DNA of 64,000 bases. Source: Alphaproteobacteria bacterium (GTDB lineage Bacteria; Pseudomonadota; Alphaproteobacteria; GCA-2731375). Positions 21,887 to 29,762 of the stretch are shown one piece after another. Both the position numbers and the translations under genes were made by a program. The stretch lies in assembly GCA_021776235.1 (NCBI GenBank), contig JAJFGG010000019.1, positions 57,734-121,733 of the forward strand, read 5' to 3'. Within the stretch, counting starts at the first letter, position 1; every line of letters begins with the position of its first letter. The notes beneath the pieces are model-generated. The model saw only the letters and a list, made by a program, of their open reading frames with translations. It did not search any database and was not told the DNA's origin.

Positions 21887-22768
21887 CTACTTCGCCAAAT
21901 GCCCGCGCACCAGATCCAGAAACACGTCCAGGCGGTCGTGGTGGGCCCAGTGGCCGGCGCCTTCTATGTTGGCGACCGAGGCATTCTGAAACGGCGCCAG
22001 GCGGCCGTCTTCTTCGGGGTCCGAGGCCCAGCTTTCCGTACCGCGGATCAACAGGGTGGGGCAGGTGATGCGGGACCACAGGTGGCGCACTTCGTCGCCG
22101 CTCAGGCCATAGGGGCGGAAGATGCGCACGTAAGTGTCGAACTTCCAGCTATAGGTGCCGTCCTCGTTCTGATTGGCCCCATGCACGGTCAAATGCCGGG
22201 CCTGTTCTTCCGACAGATGGGGGTTTTCATCCTGCATGCGGCGAAAGGCGTCTTCCAGGCTGGGATAGCGCCGGGGCGCGCGGCCCGACATCTTGCGCAG
22301 TTCCCGGGCCCAGTCGTCCAGGCGCACATCGATGCTCTTGCCGGCATTCTTCGCCATCATGGCCGGCGAGGCGCCCAAGCCTTCGATGGCCACCAGGCTT
22401 TTGACGCTGCCGGGATAAAGGCCGGCGTACTGCAGCGAGATCATGCCGCCCAGGGAATGGCTGAGGATGGTCACCGGGGCCATGTTCTTCTGGTCGACCA
22501 GTTGCGCGATGTCATAGACGTATTCGGGCATGGTATAGCTGCCGCCCATGCTCCATTGGCTGTCGCCATGGCCGCGCAGGTCGGGGGCGATGATGTGATA
22601 TTCATCGCGAAAGGCCTCCGCCACCCAGTCCCAGTTGCGGCAATGGTCGCGGCCGCCGTGCACCAACAGCATGGGCGGAGCGCCCTCGTTGCCCCAATCC
22701 ACGTAATGCAGGCGCAGGCGCTGGGAAAAGTAGACGTGGCTGGCGGGGCCGGAGGTGATTTTCGGCAC
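21887..22768 (-). CDS. Alpha/beta-hydrolase family protein
   Basis: The 293-residue product has the alpha/beta-hydrolase fold. The oxyanion segment PMLLVHGGRDHCRNW is near residue 33, the nucleophile elbow ILSHSLGGM near residue 100, the acid region in LLIRGTESWASDP, and the catalytic His in GAGHWAHHDRLD near the C-terminus. No signal peptide is seen, so it acts in the cytoplasm. Epoxide hydrolase, esterase or haloalkane dehalogenase-like activity cannot be separated by eye. Its 3' end is duplicated at 20113-20323, but the full gene is intact. Confidence 0.88.
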   Translation of the reverse strand: MPKITSGPASHVYFSQRLRLHYVDWGNEGAPPMLLVHGGRDHCRNWDWVAEAFRDEYHIIAPDLRGHGDSQWSMGGSYTMPEYVYDIAQLVDQKNMAPVTILSHSLGGMISLQYAGLYPGSVKSLVAIEGLGASPAMMAKNAGKSIDVRLDDWARELRKMSGRAPRRYPSLEDAFRRMQDENPHLSEEQARHLTVHGANQNEDGTYSWKFDTYVRIFRPYGLSGDEVRHLWSRITCPTLLIRGTESWASDPEEDGRLAPFQNASVANIEGAGHWAHHDRLDVFLDLVRGHLAK

Positions 22769-22784
22769 GTTCTGCTCCTTTATC

Positions 22785-23001
22785 GTTCACGCCAGTGCGC
22801 CGAGGCGCACGGCTCCACGGGGGCGGCGCAGGGGCGCCGGGCCGCAATTCGCGGCCGTTATTCGTTCACGCCGGCGCGCTGCGCGCGCTGGCTCCACAAC
22901 GGCTTTTGGGGCGGCGGCGCAGGGGCGCCGGGCCGCAATTCGCGGCCGTTGTATCCGCATTCGTTCACGCCGGTGGGCCGAGGCGCATAGCTCCACCAAA
23001 G
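22785..23001. repeat. Intergenic tandem repeat cluster with internal palindromes
   Basis: Two full units and one partial unit, each beginning GTTCACGCC. Units span 22785-22862, 22864-22961 and 22963-23001. Each contains GGCTCCAC or AGCTCCAC and, in the full units, the shared block GGCGCAGGGGCGCCGGGCC followed by a GGCCGC-AATTC-GCGGCC palindrome. Open frames through this region on the plus strand are low-complexity artefacts. The arrangement resembles a mobile intergenic repeat that expanded between the hydrolase and asd. No protein-coding role is supported. Confidence 0.75.
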
Positions 23002-23046
23002 CCGCACCAAACCGGTATGATCAAGGTAACCTGAAAGGGCGCCAGA

Positions 23047-24069
23047 TCAGGCGGCCTTTTTCAGGTACCGGGCGACCAGGGTTTCGGCGATCTGTACCGC
23101 GTTCAGGGCCGCGCCCTTGCGCAGATTGTCCGATACCACCCAGATGTTCAGGCCGTTTTCGATGGTCGGATCAACCCGGACGCGGGAGATGAAGGTGGCG
23201 TATTCACCCACGCATTCCACGGGCGTGACATAGCCGCCGTCCTCGCGCTTGTCCACCACCATGCAGCCCGGCGCCTCGCGCAGGATCTCCCGGGCCTCGT
23301 CATCATCGATCGGGCGATCGAACTCTATATTGATCGCTTCGGCATGGCCGACAAAGGTCGGCACCCGCACACAGGTCGCCGTCAGCTTGATCTTCGGATC
23401 GAGGATCTTCTTGGTCTCGGCGGTCATCTTCCATTCTTCCTTGGTGTCGCCGCTGTCCATGAAGATATCGATCTGCGGGATCACGTTGAAAGCGATCTGC
23501 TTGGGGAATTCCCGCGGGCTGGGCTGATCGTTGACATAGATGCCCTTGGTCTGGGTGAACAACTCGTCCATGGGCTCGCGCCCGGCACCGGAGACCGACT
23601 GGTAGGTCGAGACGACGACCCGCTTGATGCCGGCACGATCATGCAAAGGCTTCAACGCCACCACCAATTGGGCCGTGGAGCAATTGGGATTGGCGACGAT
23701 GTTGCGCTGGCTGAAGCCGGCCAGATCGCCTGGGTTGACCTCCGGCACCACCAGGGGCACGTCAGGCTCCATGCGGAAGGCGGATGAATTGTCGATCACC
23801 ACACAGCCGGCCTCGGCCGCCACCGGGGCCCATTGCCGTGACACATCGCCGCCGGCGGAAAACAGGGCGATATCGGCCTGGGAGAAATCGAAGCTGTCCA
23901 GGGCTTTGACCTTCAGCGGCTTGTCACCAAAGAACGCCTCTTTGCCCACCGACCGGGTCGAGGCCAGGGCCACGACTTCATCGGCGGGAAAGGTCCGCTC
24001 GTGCAGAATGTTCAACATCTCCCGGCCCACGTTCCCCGTGGCGCCGACCACCGCGACCTTGACAGCCAT
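23047..24069 (-). CDS. asd: Aspartate-semialdehyde dehydrogenase
   Basis: This 340-residue enzyme reduces aspartyl phosphate to aspartate semialdehyde with NADPH, feeding lysine, threonine and methionine synthesis and meso-diaminopimelate for the cell wall. The NADPH site VAVVGATGNVGREML lies at the N-terminus. The nucleophile Cys in NPNCSTAQ is near residue 130, and RVPTFVGHAEAINIEF carries the catalytic His. The length matches the bacterial family. The gene stands apart, with the repeat cluster downstream of its stop. Confidence 0.96.
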   Translation of the reverse strand: MAVKVAVVGATGNVGREMLNILHERTFPADEVVALASTRSVGKEAFFGDKPLKVKALDSFDFSQADIALFSAGGDVSRQWAPVAAEAGCVVIDNSSAFRMEPDVPLVVPEVNPGDLAGFSQRNIVANPNCSTAQLVVALKPLHDRAGIKRVVVSTYQSVSGAGREPMDELFTQTKGIYVNDQPSPREFPKQIAFNVIPQIDIFMDSGDTKEEWKMTAETKKILDPKIKLTATCVRVPTFVGHAEAINIEFDRPIDDDEAREILREAPGCMVVDKREDGGYVTPVECVGEYATFISRVRVDPTIENGLNIWVVSDNLRKGAALNAVQIAETLVARYLKKAA

Positions 24070-24156
24070 GTCACCAAATCCTTGTCTAAATCGTCTCTGC
24101 CCGAATGAGCGCGCATAGAACGGGCGCGCATAAATAGCGTTTATGGGTGGGTATCT

Positions 24157-25119
24157 TCAAGCGCTTAATCCTCTAACCGCGGCGCCCTCATGAGCGGCGG
24201 TTTGCGTGGCCGCGGCGGCGGCCCGTTCCCGGTCCGCCTCGACCTCGGCCAGTACCCAGTCGCGAAAGGCCCTGACTTTCGGATGCTCCAGGGCCCGGGC
24301 GGGACAGACCAGATAATAGCTGTATTCGGCCGGCAGTTCCAATTCGAAGGGCTGCACCAGGCGCCCGGTGCTCAGATGGTCGCCAATCAGGGCGCTGCGG
24401 GCCAGGGCGACGCCCTGGCCGTCCACGGCGGCGTTGACCACCAAGGCCGACAGATTAAAGCCCGGACCGCGATCGGGGTCGACGCCTTCGACCCCCGCCG
24501 CCAGCAACCAGATGCGCCAGGTCTCCCGCATATCGTCATGCAGCAAGGTGTGAAAACGCAGATCGTCGGGCTGGCGCAGGGGATGCGGGCCCTGCAAAAG
24601 AGCCGGGCTGCAGACCGGAAAAAGATCCTCGGTCATCAGGGGCATGACCTCCAAACCCGGCCACAGGCCGCCGCCGTAACGAATTGCCAGGTCCACGTCA
24701 TCACGGCCGAAATCGACCATTTCGTCGCTGGCCGCCACCCGCACGTCGATATCGGCATGCAGGGCGCGAAAGCGGCCCAGGCGCGGCACCAGCCAGGCGG
24801 CCGCGAACGAGGCCAGGGTGGCGACGGTCAAAATTCCGCTGTCCTGACGTTTGGTCAGGCGGTCCGTGGCCGCCGCCAGCAGATCCAGGCCCTCGCGCAC
24901 GGCCGCCAAATAACTCTGGCCATTTTCCGTCAGCACAATTGCGCGGCCCCGGCGGCGAAACAGCGCCAGGCCCAGCCATTCTTCCAGGGCTTTCACCTGA
25001 TGGCTTATGGCGGCCTGGGTGACGTGCAACTCCTGGCCGGCCCGGGTAAAGCTCAATTGCCGCGCCGCCGCCTCGAAGGCGCGCAGGGCGTTGAGGGGTG
25101 GGAGTTTTCTATCCGCCAT
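24157..25119 (-). CDS. LysR-family transcriptional regulator (GcvA-like)
   Basis: The 320-residue protein has the LysR winged helix-turn-helix near residues 6-65 (LNALRAFEAAARQLSFTRA, then VTQAAISHQVKALEEWLG) with the NALRAFEAA start typical of GcvA-type members. The effector domain follows with SDEMVDFGRDDVDLAIRYG and the GVALARSALIGDHL motif. Such proteins often bind their own promoter and that of a divergent neighbour. The divergent neighbour here is the DUF1127 gene 126 bases away, which is therefore a plausible target. The effector is unknown. Confidence 0.9.
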   Translation of the reverse strand: MADRKLPPLNALRAFEAAARQLSFTRAGQELHVTQAAISHQVKALEEWLGLALFRRRGRAIVLTENGQSYLAAVREGLDLLAAATDRLTKRQDSGILTVATLASFAAAWLVPRLGRFRALHADIDVRVAASDEMVDFGRDDVDLAIRYGGGLWPGLEVMPLMTEDLFPVCSPALLQGPHPLRQPDDLRFHTLLHDDMRETWRIWLLAAGVEGVDPDRGPGFNLSALVVNAAVDGQGVALARSALIGDHLSTGRLVQPFELELPAEYSYYLVCPARALEHPKVRAFRDWVLAEVEADRERAAAAATQTAAHEGAAVRGLSA

Positions 25120-25245
25120 TAACGTCTCGTTAATTGATTAGATTTTCTTATGATGTATATGAAAAACACTCGTTTGTCACGCCGCGATTTCAGCCCTATA
25201 TACTTATCCATAGACGCAATCATACCCCAGGAAAGGAGCGTTGCC

Positions 25246-25461
25246 ATGTTACGGACTTCCACAGTAGTGATTAGAGAATTTGATCTGACCCAGGTCTTGA
25301 TGCAAGCCGTGATCAAGGCCGCCGCGACGCTCTCTCATTGGCAGGACCGGGCCGAGCAACGCTATCGCCTGGCGGAAATGGACCAGCACGTCCTGCTGGA
25401 CATCGGCATCTCCCGAAACCAGGCCCTGGCCGAGGCCCGCAAGCCCTTCTGGTGGACCTAA
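25246..25461 (+). CDS. DUF1127 domain protein
   Basis: A 71-residue protein ending in the DUF1127 signature (RYRLAEMDQHVLLDIGISRN), near residues 40-60. Small Arg-rich DUF1127 proteins are common in Alphaproteobacteria; some act in phosphate/carbon or RNA turnover control. The start ATG 25246 has AGGAG at ideal spacing, so it is preferred over the upstream in-frame codons. Divergent from the LysR gene, which may regulate it. Confidence 0.85.
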   Translation: MLRTSTVVIREFDLTQVLMQAVIKAAATLSHWQDRAEQRYRLAEMDQHVLLDIGISRNQALAEARKPFWWT

Positions 25462-25861
25462 GCATTTTCCCATAGCCAGCGGAATTTCCACCCAACACTG
25501 AAATCGAATAACCAAGCCGCGTCGATGACGGTCCCCCGGGGCCGCGTCGGCGCGGCTTGGCATTATACGCAAAGCCCTTTAACAAACCGCTGGCCGGGAT
25601 AGCGGTCATAAGGAGCGGCCGCGCCGCCCATCGCGAACCGGCCCAACGCCTGCATCGCCCAGTCTTGTTTCGGCGTTGGCAATCAAGAATAGAAACTTCT
25701 AAATTGCGCCTGTAGCCACGGGCCACAACTATCCGCGTTTTGTGTTGTCTGGCCGGCCCGTGGAAGACCAGGCGCTACGCTGTTACTGTATCATTCCTTT
25801 TCAGAAACGAATCCTGTACAGTGATTCAGTAAGTATTGAACAGCGGAAGACGTAATCTGCG
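25462..25861. other. Intergenic region before the phosphoesterase cluster
   Basis: 400 bases without a supported gene. It contains the hairpin at 25512-25560 and must include the promoter of the cluster that starts at 25862, but no clear promoter pair was recognised. Confidence 0.5.
25512..25560. terminator. Inverted repeat downstream of the DUF1127 gene
   Basis: CCAAGCCGCG (25512-25521) pairs with CGCGGCTTGG (25551-25560) around a 29-base loop that itself holds a second pairing of G and C runs. No strong T-run follows, so a Rho-independent terminator is possible but not certain. Confidence 0.4.
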
Positions 25862-27889
25862 ATGAACCGGGCCTTTGACCGCATCATCATCGTGATGTTT
25901 GAAAACCAGTATCGCAGCTATGTGATGCAGGATCCGTTCATGAGAAAGCTCGCCGCCGCGGGCCTCTGCATGACGAACTATTTCGGCGCCTTTCACCCCT
26001 CGCAGACCAATTACCTGGCCTCGGTGGCCGGGGAAGTCTGTGCGGTGACAAATGATGAACCGCCGCAGGCGCCCTTGTTGCAGCAAACGGTGGTGGACCT
26101 GCTGGAGGCCGGTGGTGTTTCATGGAAAGCCTACATGGAAGGCTACCCCGGCGATCCCTGGAAGGCGTCGTGGAAGGACCGGAGATACCCGCCATCGGAT
26201 CAGCCGCTCAACGAATTTCCCGACGGCGATCCTGACCTGGCGCGGTACTACCGCAAACACAACCCATTTGCCTCGTTTCATAGCATTCAAGCCGACGAGA
26301 CCCGCTGGAACAGGATCGTTGGCGATGGGGCGTTCTGGCAGGACGTCAGGGGCGGTGAATGCACGCTGCCCGAATACAGCTGGTTCACACCGGACATCTG
26401 GAACGATGGGCATTATCTGTACAACACCCACGTGGATACCGATCCGCGAACGCAGCTGGTGCCGCAGATTTCAGGCTGGCTGGAGTATGTATTCCTGGGC
26501 GATATGGACGCCGCGAAGGTTCAGGGCGCGGCGAAATCCGGCCCGGACAAGCTGGGCCTCAATCTGAACGTCGATTTGCTGCTCACGGATCCCGCATCGG
26601 CCTGGAAGCAATCCTGCGTCCCAGACGGCACCTTGATCGTCGTTACTTTTGACGAGGCGGACTATGACGCCAAAGGATACGATACCAACTACGATGGCCC
26701 CAACCAGATCTATACGGTATTGCTGGGGAATATGATCAGGCCGGGAACCAGCGATCCGACGCCGTTCAACCACTACAGCCTGATCAAAACCATCGAGCGG
26801 AACTACGGCCTGGGCGATCTTGGCAAGAATGACCGTGCGGCTAATTGGTTTCGCGCGCTTTGGAAGCAGAAATTTGCCTGGTCGCAGCCTACGGCAACGG
26901 GAATGAGCGCCAACGGGCCCCTCGCGTCCGCCTGCATCGATGGTACGTTCCACGTATTGTTTGGCGATGGGAGCCGAGAGCTGCATTCGGTCACCTTTAA
27001 CAACGGCACATGGTCGGTTCCCAGGGAAACTGGCCTCTCATCACAAGGCCCGATTGCGATGGCGGAATTGCATGGCAGTCTGCACGCCGCGCTGTACGGT
27101 GACGACGGACAAATCTATGTCACCTGCGCCAATAGCGGTTCTGAATGGTCTGCTCCACAGCCACTTGACCGGACAGGCGCCGGCAGCATGGCGATGACCT
27201 CGTACCTTGACGAGGCGGATGATCAGCGGAAGATCATGTTGTGCTGGCAGACCGATATCGGCTTCATGGAGTCTCTGATTTTCGAGAACGGTGCATGGCA
27301 GTGTGAATCGTCGCCGGTCGGGCAGCTCACCGATGGACCAATGGCATTGGCGCAATTGGGAGCGTCCCTGTATCTGGTTTACAAGGAGCGAAACACACGA
27401 AAGCTGCGCATGACGTCATTCAACGTCGCGCCGTACAATGCCTTCAAAGCGAAGAATTTCAACGGGGAACCGGCATCAGCGAACGATACGTCCCTGCACC
27501 AATGGGCGCCAGCCGATCTCCATGTCGGGCACTTCGCAAAGAAAATGGCCGCTCTGCAGAATGATTACCAGGCCATGGGAAACCTGGCGATGGCGGCAAT
27601 CGAGGGCGAAATGCATCTGCTCCATCGTGGGGCCTATGAAGATACGCCAAGCGCCTTCAGCGAAATCTTCGGCCTGACCGGTATCTTCACCGCAAGCAAT
27701 CAGTTGAGCAACGGGTATGGAACCATGGACCAGGCCGGCTGGACTGAAGAAAAGGAACTGCCGGCGGTCCAACTGGACCCGGCCAGCGGCATTACCCTGG
27801 CCTCGGACGGGGACCGGTTCCTCTTGCTCTGGCGGCAATCCGGGTGCGGAGAATTGATGTTTTGCACCGGCAGCTACAGATCGGTCTGA
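25862..27889 (+). CDS. Phosphoesterase-family protein with C-terminal beta-propeller-like repeats
   Basis: The N-terminal 330 residues match the alkaline-phosphatase-fold phosphoesterase family (phospholipase C / acid phosphatase, PF04185-like): IIIVMFENQYRSYV near residue 8, the nucleophile region FHPSQTNYLASVAGE near 43-57, the metal motif VTFDEADYD near 262, and HYSLIKTIERNYGLGD near 304. From about 340 to 675 the protein contains repeats of the type MSANGPLASACIDGTFHVLF and GPIAMAELHGSLHAALYG, suggesting a beta-propeller or lectin-like module. There is no obvious signal peptide, unlike secreted relatives. It is the first gene of a six-gene co-directional cluster. Confidence 0.82.
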   Translation: MNRAFDRIIIVMFENQYRSYVMQDPFMRKLAAAGLCMTNYFGAFHPSQTNYLASVAGEVCAVTNDEPPQAPLLQQTVVDLLEAGGVSWKAYMEGYPGDPWKASWKDRRYPPSDQPLNEFPDGDPDLARYYRKHNPFASFHSIQADETRWNRIVGDGAFWQDVRGGECTLPEYSWFTPDIWNDGHYLYNTHVDTDPRTQLVPQISGWLEYVFLGDMDAAKVQGAAKSGPDKLGLNLNVDLLLTDPASAWKQSCVPDGTLIVVTFDEADYDAKGYDTNYDGPNQIYTVLLGNMIRPGTSDPTPFNHYSLIKTIERNYGLGDLGKNDRAANWFRALWKQKFAWSQPTATGMSANGPLASACIDGTFHVLFGDGSRELHSVTFNNGTWSVPRETGLSSQGPIAMAELHGSLHAALYGDDGQIYVTCANSGSEWSAPQPLDRTGAGSMAMTSYLDEADDQRKIMLCWQTDIGFMESLIFENGAWQCESSPVGQLTDGPMALAQLGASLYLVYKERNTRKLRMTSFNVAPYNAFKAKNFNGEPASANDTSLHQWAPADLHVGHFAKKMAALQNDYQAMGNLAMAAIEGEMHLLHRGAYEDTPSAFSEIFGLTGIFTASNQLSNGYGTMDQAGWTEEKELPAVQLDPASGITLASDGDRFLLLWRQSGCGELMFCTGSYRSV

Positions 27890-28034
27890 CCTGTCGGATG
27901 TCCACTGAGTTTGTCCGGCACCGCCCCGCTCTGGTAGATTTGCTCTGGCAATGTCGCGGTTTTGGCGTAGTATCGGAATTGAAACAAAATTGTTATCGAA
28001 ACGGAATTATATCGGCAACGAATTGGGAAGTCAG

Positions 28035-28712
28035 ATGTCAAACGTAGCAGGTAAAGCGTATGCGATGAATGTCTTGACGCCGAGCAATCCGAAATTCACC
28101 TGGATCAACAGGTTGCTATTCATGGCGGCGCGTGGATTGCCTTCAACCTTGATGGGGCTTTTGGGCCTATCCCTTATTCACTTTGCCCGATGGGTCATTA
28201 TCAAGCCCGGCGATTGGCCGGATCTCGGTCAGGGCAAGCAGAACCTCGACAACGACTATATGCTGTTCCTGTCAAATTTTAACGGGACATGGGATCAATA
28301 TATCGATGCCTTCTCGGATGGCATACCGAACGGCTTGAACCTGTTCTGGTATACGGCGACGAAATATCCGGAGTCTATCCCGGTTACGCCGTTCAAGGAT
28401 TACATCACCTACAATCAATTGGGCACGGATTATTACTACAACGCCACTCCCGGATCGGCGCAGCGCGATATTAAGACCAGCCTCCAGATCTATGACGCCC
28501 TTGCCGCGTTGGCCGCGGCCCATGGGTCGCAATCCCCGGAAGAGTTTCAAAAGACCTATCGCGCCATGTTGCTGAAGGTGCAGGGCGGCCTGGGTGATCC
28601 CGGCTTTGGCCCTGTTGCCAGCCCTGATACCGAGCGCGCGGATGTAAACCGCGAAGCCTATGTCAAAAAGGCTCAGATGAATTTTGACGCCAAACGCAAC
28701 CCAGCACCATAG
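28035..28712 (+). CDS. Conserved-looking membrane-associated protein, unknown function
   Basis: The 225-residue protein has one hydrophobic helix near residues 30-60 (PSTLMGLLGLSLIHFARWVI) and then a soluble domain with DNDYMLFLSNFNGTWDQYI, NLFWYTATKYP and GTDYYYNATPGSAQRDI. GGAAG precedes ATG 28035; the upstream in-frame extension has no ribosome-binding site. I do not recognise a Pfam family. Its IHFARW...DYMLFLSNFNG pattern is repeated in variant form in the next gene, suggesting the two are paralogues. The dense aromatic motifs imply a conserved binding pocket. It lies between the phosphoesterase and the DyP peroxidase. Confidence 0.75.
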   Translation: MSNVAGKAYAMNVLTPSNPKFTWINRLLFMAARGLPSTLMGLLGLSLIHFARWVIIKPGDWPDLGQGKQNLDNDYMLFLSNFNGTWDQYIDAFSDGIPNGLNLFWYTATKYPESIPVTPFKDYITYNQLGTDYYYNATPGSAQRDIKTSLQIYDALAALAAAHGSQSPEEFQKTYRAMLLKVQGGLGDPGFGPVASPDTERADVNREAYVKKAQMNFDAKRNPAP

Positions 28713-28724
28713 GGGGCCGGAAGC

Positions 28725-29747
28725 ATGCCTGATCTTGATAGCGGCCACATATTCCTGACCACAATGGCGCCCATCAAGGGCGCGGAACTGGTCGAAAAAT
28801 CACATACATCCTTTGAGCAGAACGTGCATATCGCCCTGGCTGAGCTGCCGACGGCAATGCAGTCCCCGGCGACGCAGAAGACGGGTATCAACAGCCCCTT
28901 TGCCCGCAACAAACGCACCCATTTGGCGCGCATGTTTGTCTTGGGCGACGTGGTCTACAACGGCCGCACCGGCAGTGACGCGATCATCAATACCATCAGG
29001 GATATCAATACGATCAACCCGCAAAAGGTTGACCGCTTGAACGCCTCCTACCTGGTTTTTTGCGCCGATATCGACGCCGTGACCGAGGACGGCGCGGCCT
29101 TGCCGGCGAACCTTTCGGCCCGGCAGCAGGCCGATGTGCGCGCCTCATATGCCCGCGAATTGTGGAACACAATGGGCCCCGAGCTGCATGACATCTACAG
29201 CAATTGCGTCGGATTCGAGGAGGTTCAGTCGGCGGATCAATTCGCCGCGTATCTGGAAAAATGCCATGTCGAAACGACGATGCCATTTCACGACTATTAT
29301 CTGGAGATGCCCAAATTCAACGAACTGCCAGTGAAACCACTGATTGGGATTGTCGCCATTCCTGCGGTCGTCGCCCTGTTGGGGTTGGTATTCCGGCTCT
29401 TTGGCGCCTGGACCCTGCCGATAGTGGGGTGGAGTTCGATTTGGACATTTGTCATTGGCGCCATTCTGGCGGTACTGGCCGGCATCTTCGCCGTGAAGTA
29501 CGCCATTTACAACGGTACCAAACCGTTGGCGCCCGGCAAGTATGATGACCTTCCCTCGGTCCTGAAAGCGCTCTATTTGCAGCAAAATTTCGCCAATTTC
29601 GTGGTGGACCACCAGGGCGCCACGGCCGATAGGCTGCACGAGGATTTCGGCGCGTTTCTGAAATCGCACAAACCCGAAAACAAGATGTCGCCAACGCAAA
29701 ATCCCGGCGTGATCTCGATCGCGGCCAAGGGCGGTGTTTCAAATTAG
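28725..29747 (+). CDS. Membrane protein of unknown function, related to the preceding gene
   Basis: A 340-residue protein. The N-terminal domain holds THLARMFVLGDVVYNGR near 70-87, SYLVFCADID near 107 and CHVETTMPFHDYYLEMP near 185-200, which line up with IHFARWVII, DYMLFLSNFN and the PFKDY...TDYYY region of the previous gene. Residues about 205-265 form two or three membrane helices (LIGIVAIPAVVALLGLVF; WTFVIGAILAVLAGIFAV). The C-terminal 75 residues are soluble. The start has GGAAG upstream, and the gene follows its neighbour by 12 bases. Function is unknown; membrane tethering of the cluster's chemistry is plausible. Confidence 0.75.
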   Translation: MPDLDSGHIFLTTMAPIKGAELVEKSHTSFEQNVHIALAELPTAMQSPATQKTGINSPFARNKRTHLARMFVLGDVVYNGRTGSDAIINTIRDINTINPQKVDRLNASYLVFCADIDAVTEDGAALPANLSARQQADVRASYARELWNTMGPELHDIYSNCVGFEEVQSADQFAAYLEKCHVETTMPFHDYYLEMPKFNELPVKPLIGIVAIPAVVALLGLVFRLFGAWTLPIVGWSSIWTFVIGAILAVLAGIFAVKYAIYNGTKPLAPGKYDDLPSVLKALYLQQNFANFVVDHQGATADRLHEDFGAFLKSHKPENKMSPTQNPGVISIAAKGGVSN

Positions 29748-29762
29748 AATTGGACCTCTGAC

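Noticed and set aside
22785..23001. CRISPR array
   Set aside because: Only two and a half units, long units with internal palindromes, unequal lengths, no unique spacers and no cas genes.
22755..23192. Plus-strand 145-codon frame across the repeats
   Set aside because: Arg/Ala/Gly-rich translation comes from the repeat sequence itself and runs into the antisense of asd.
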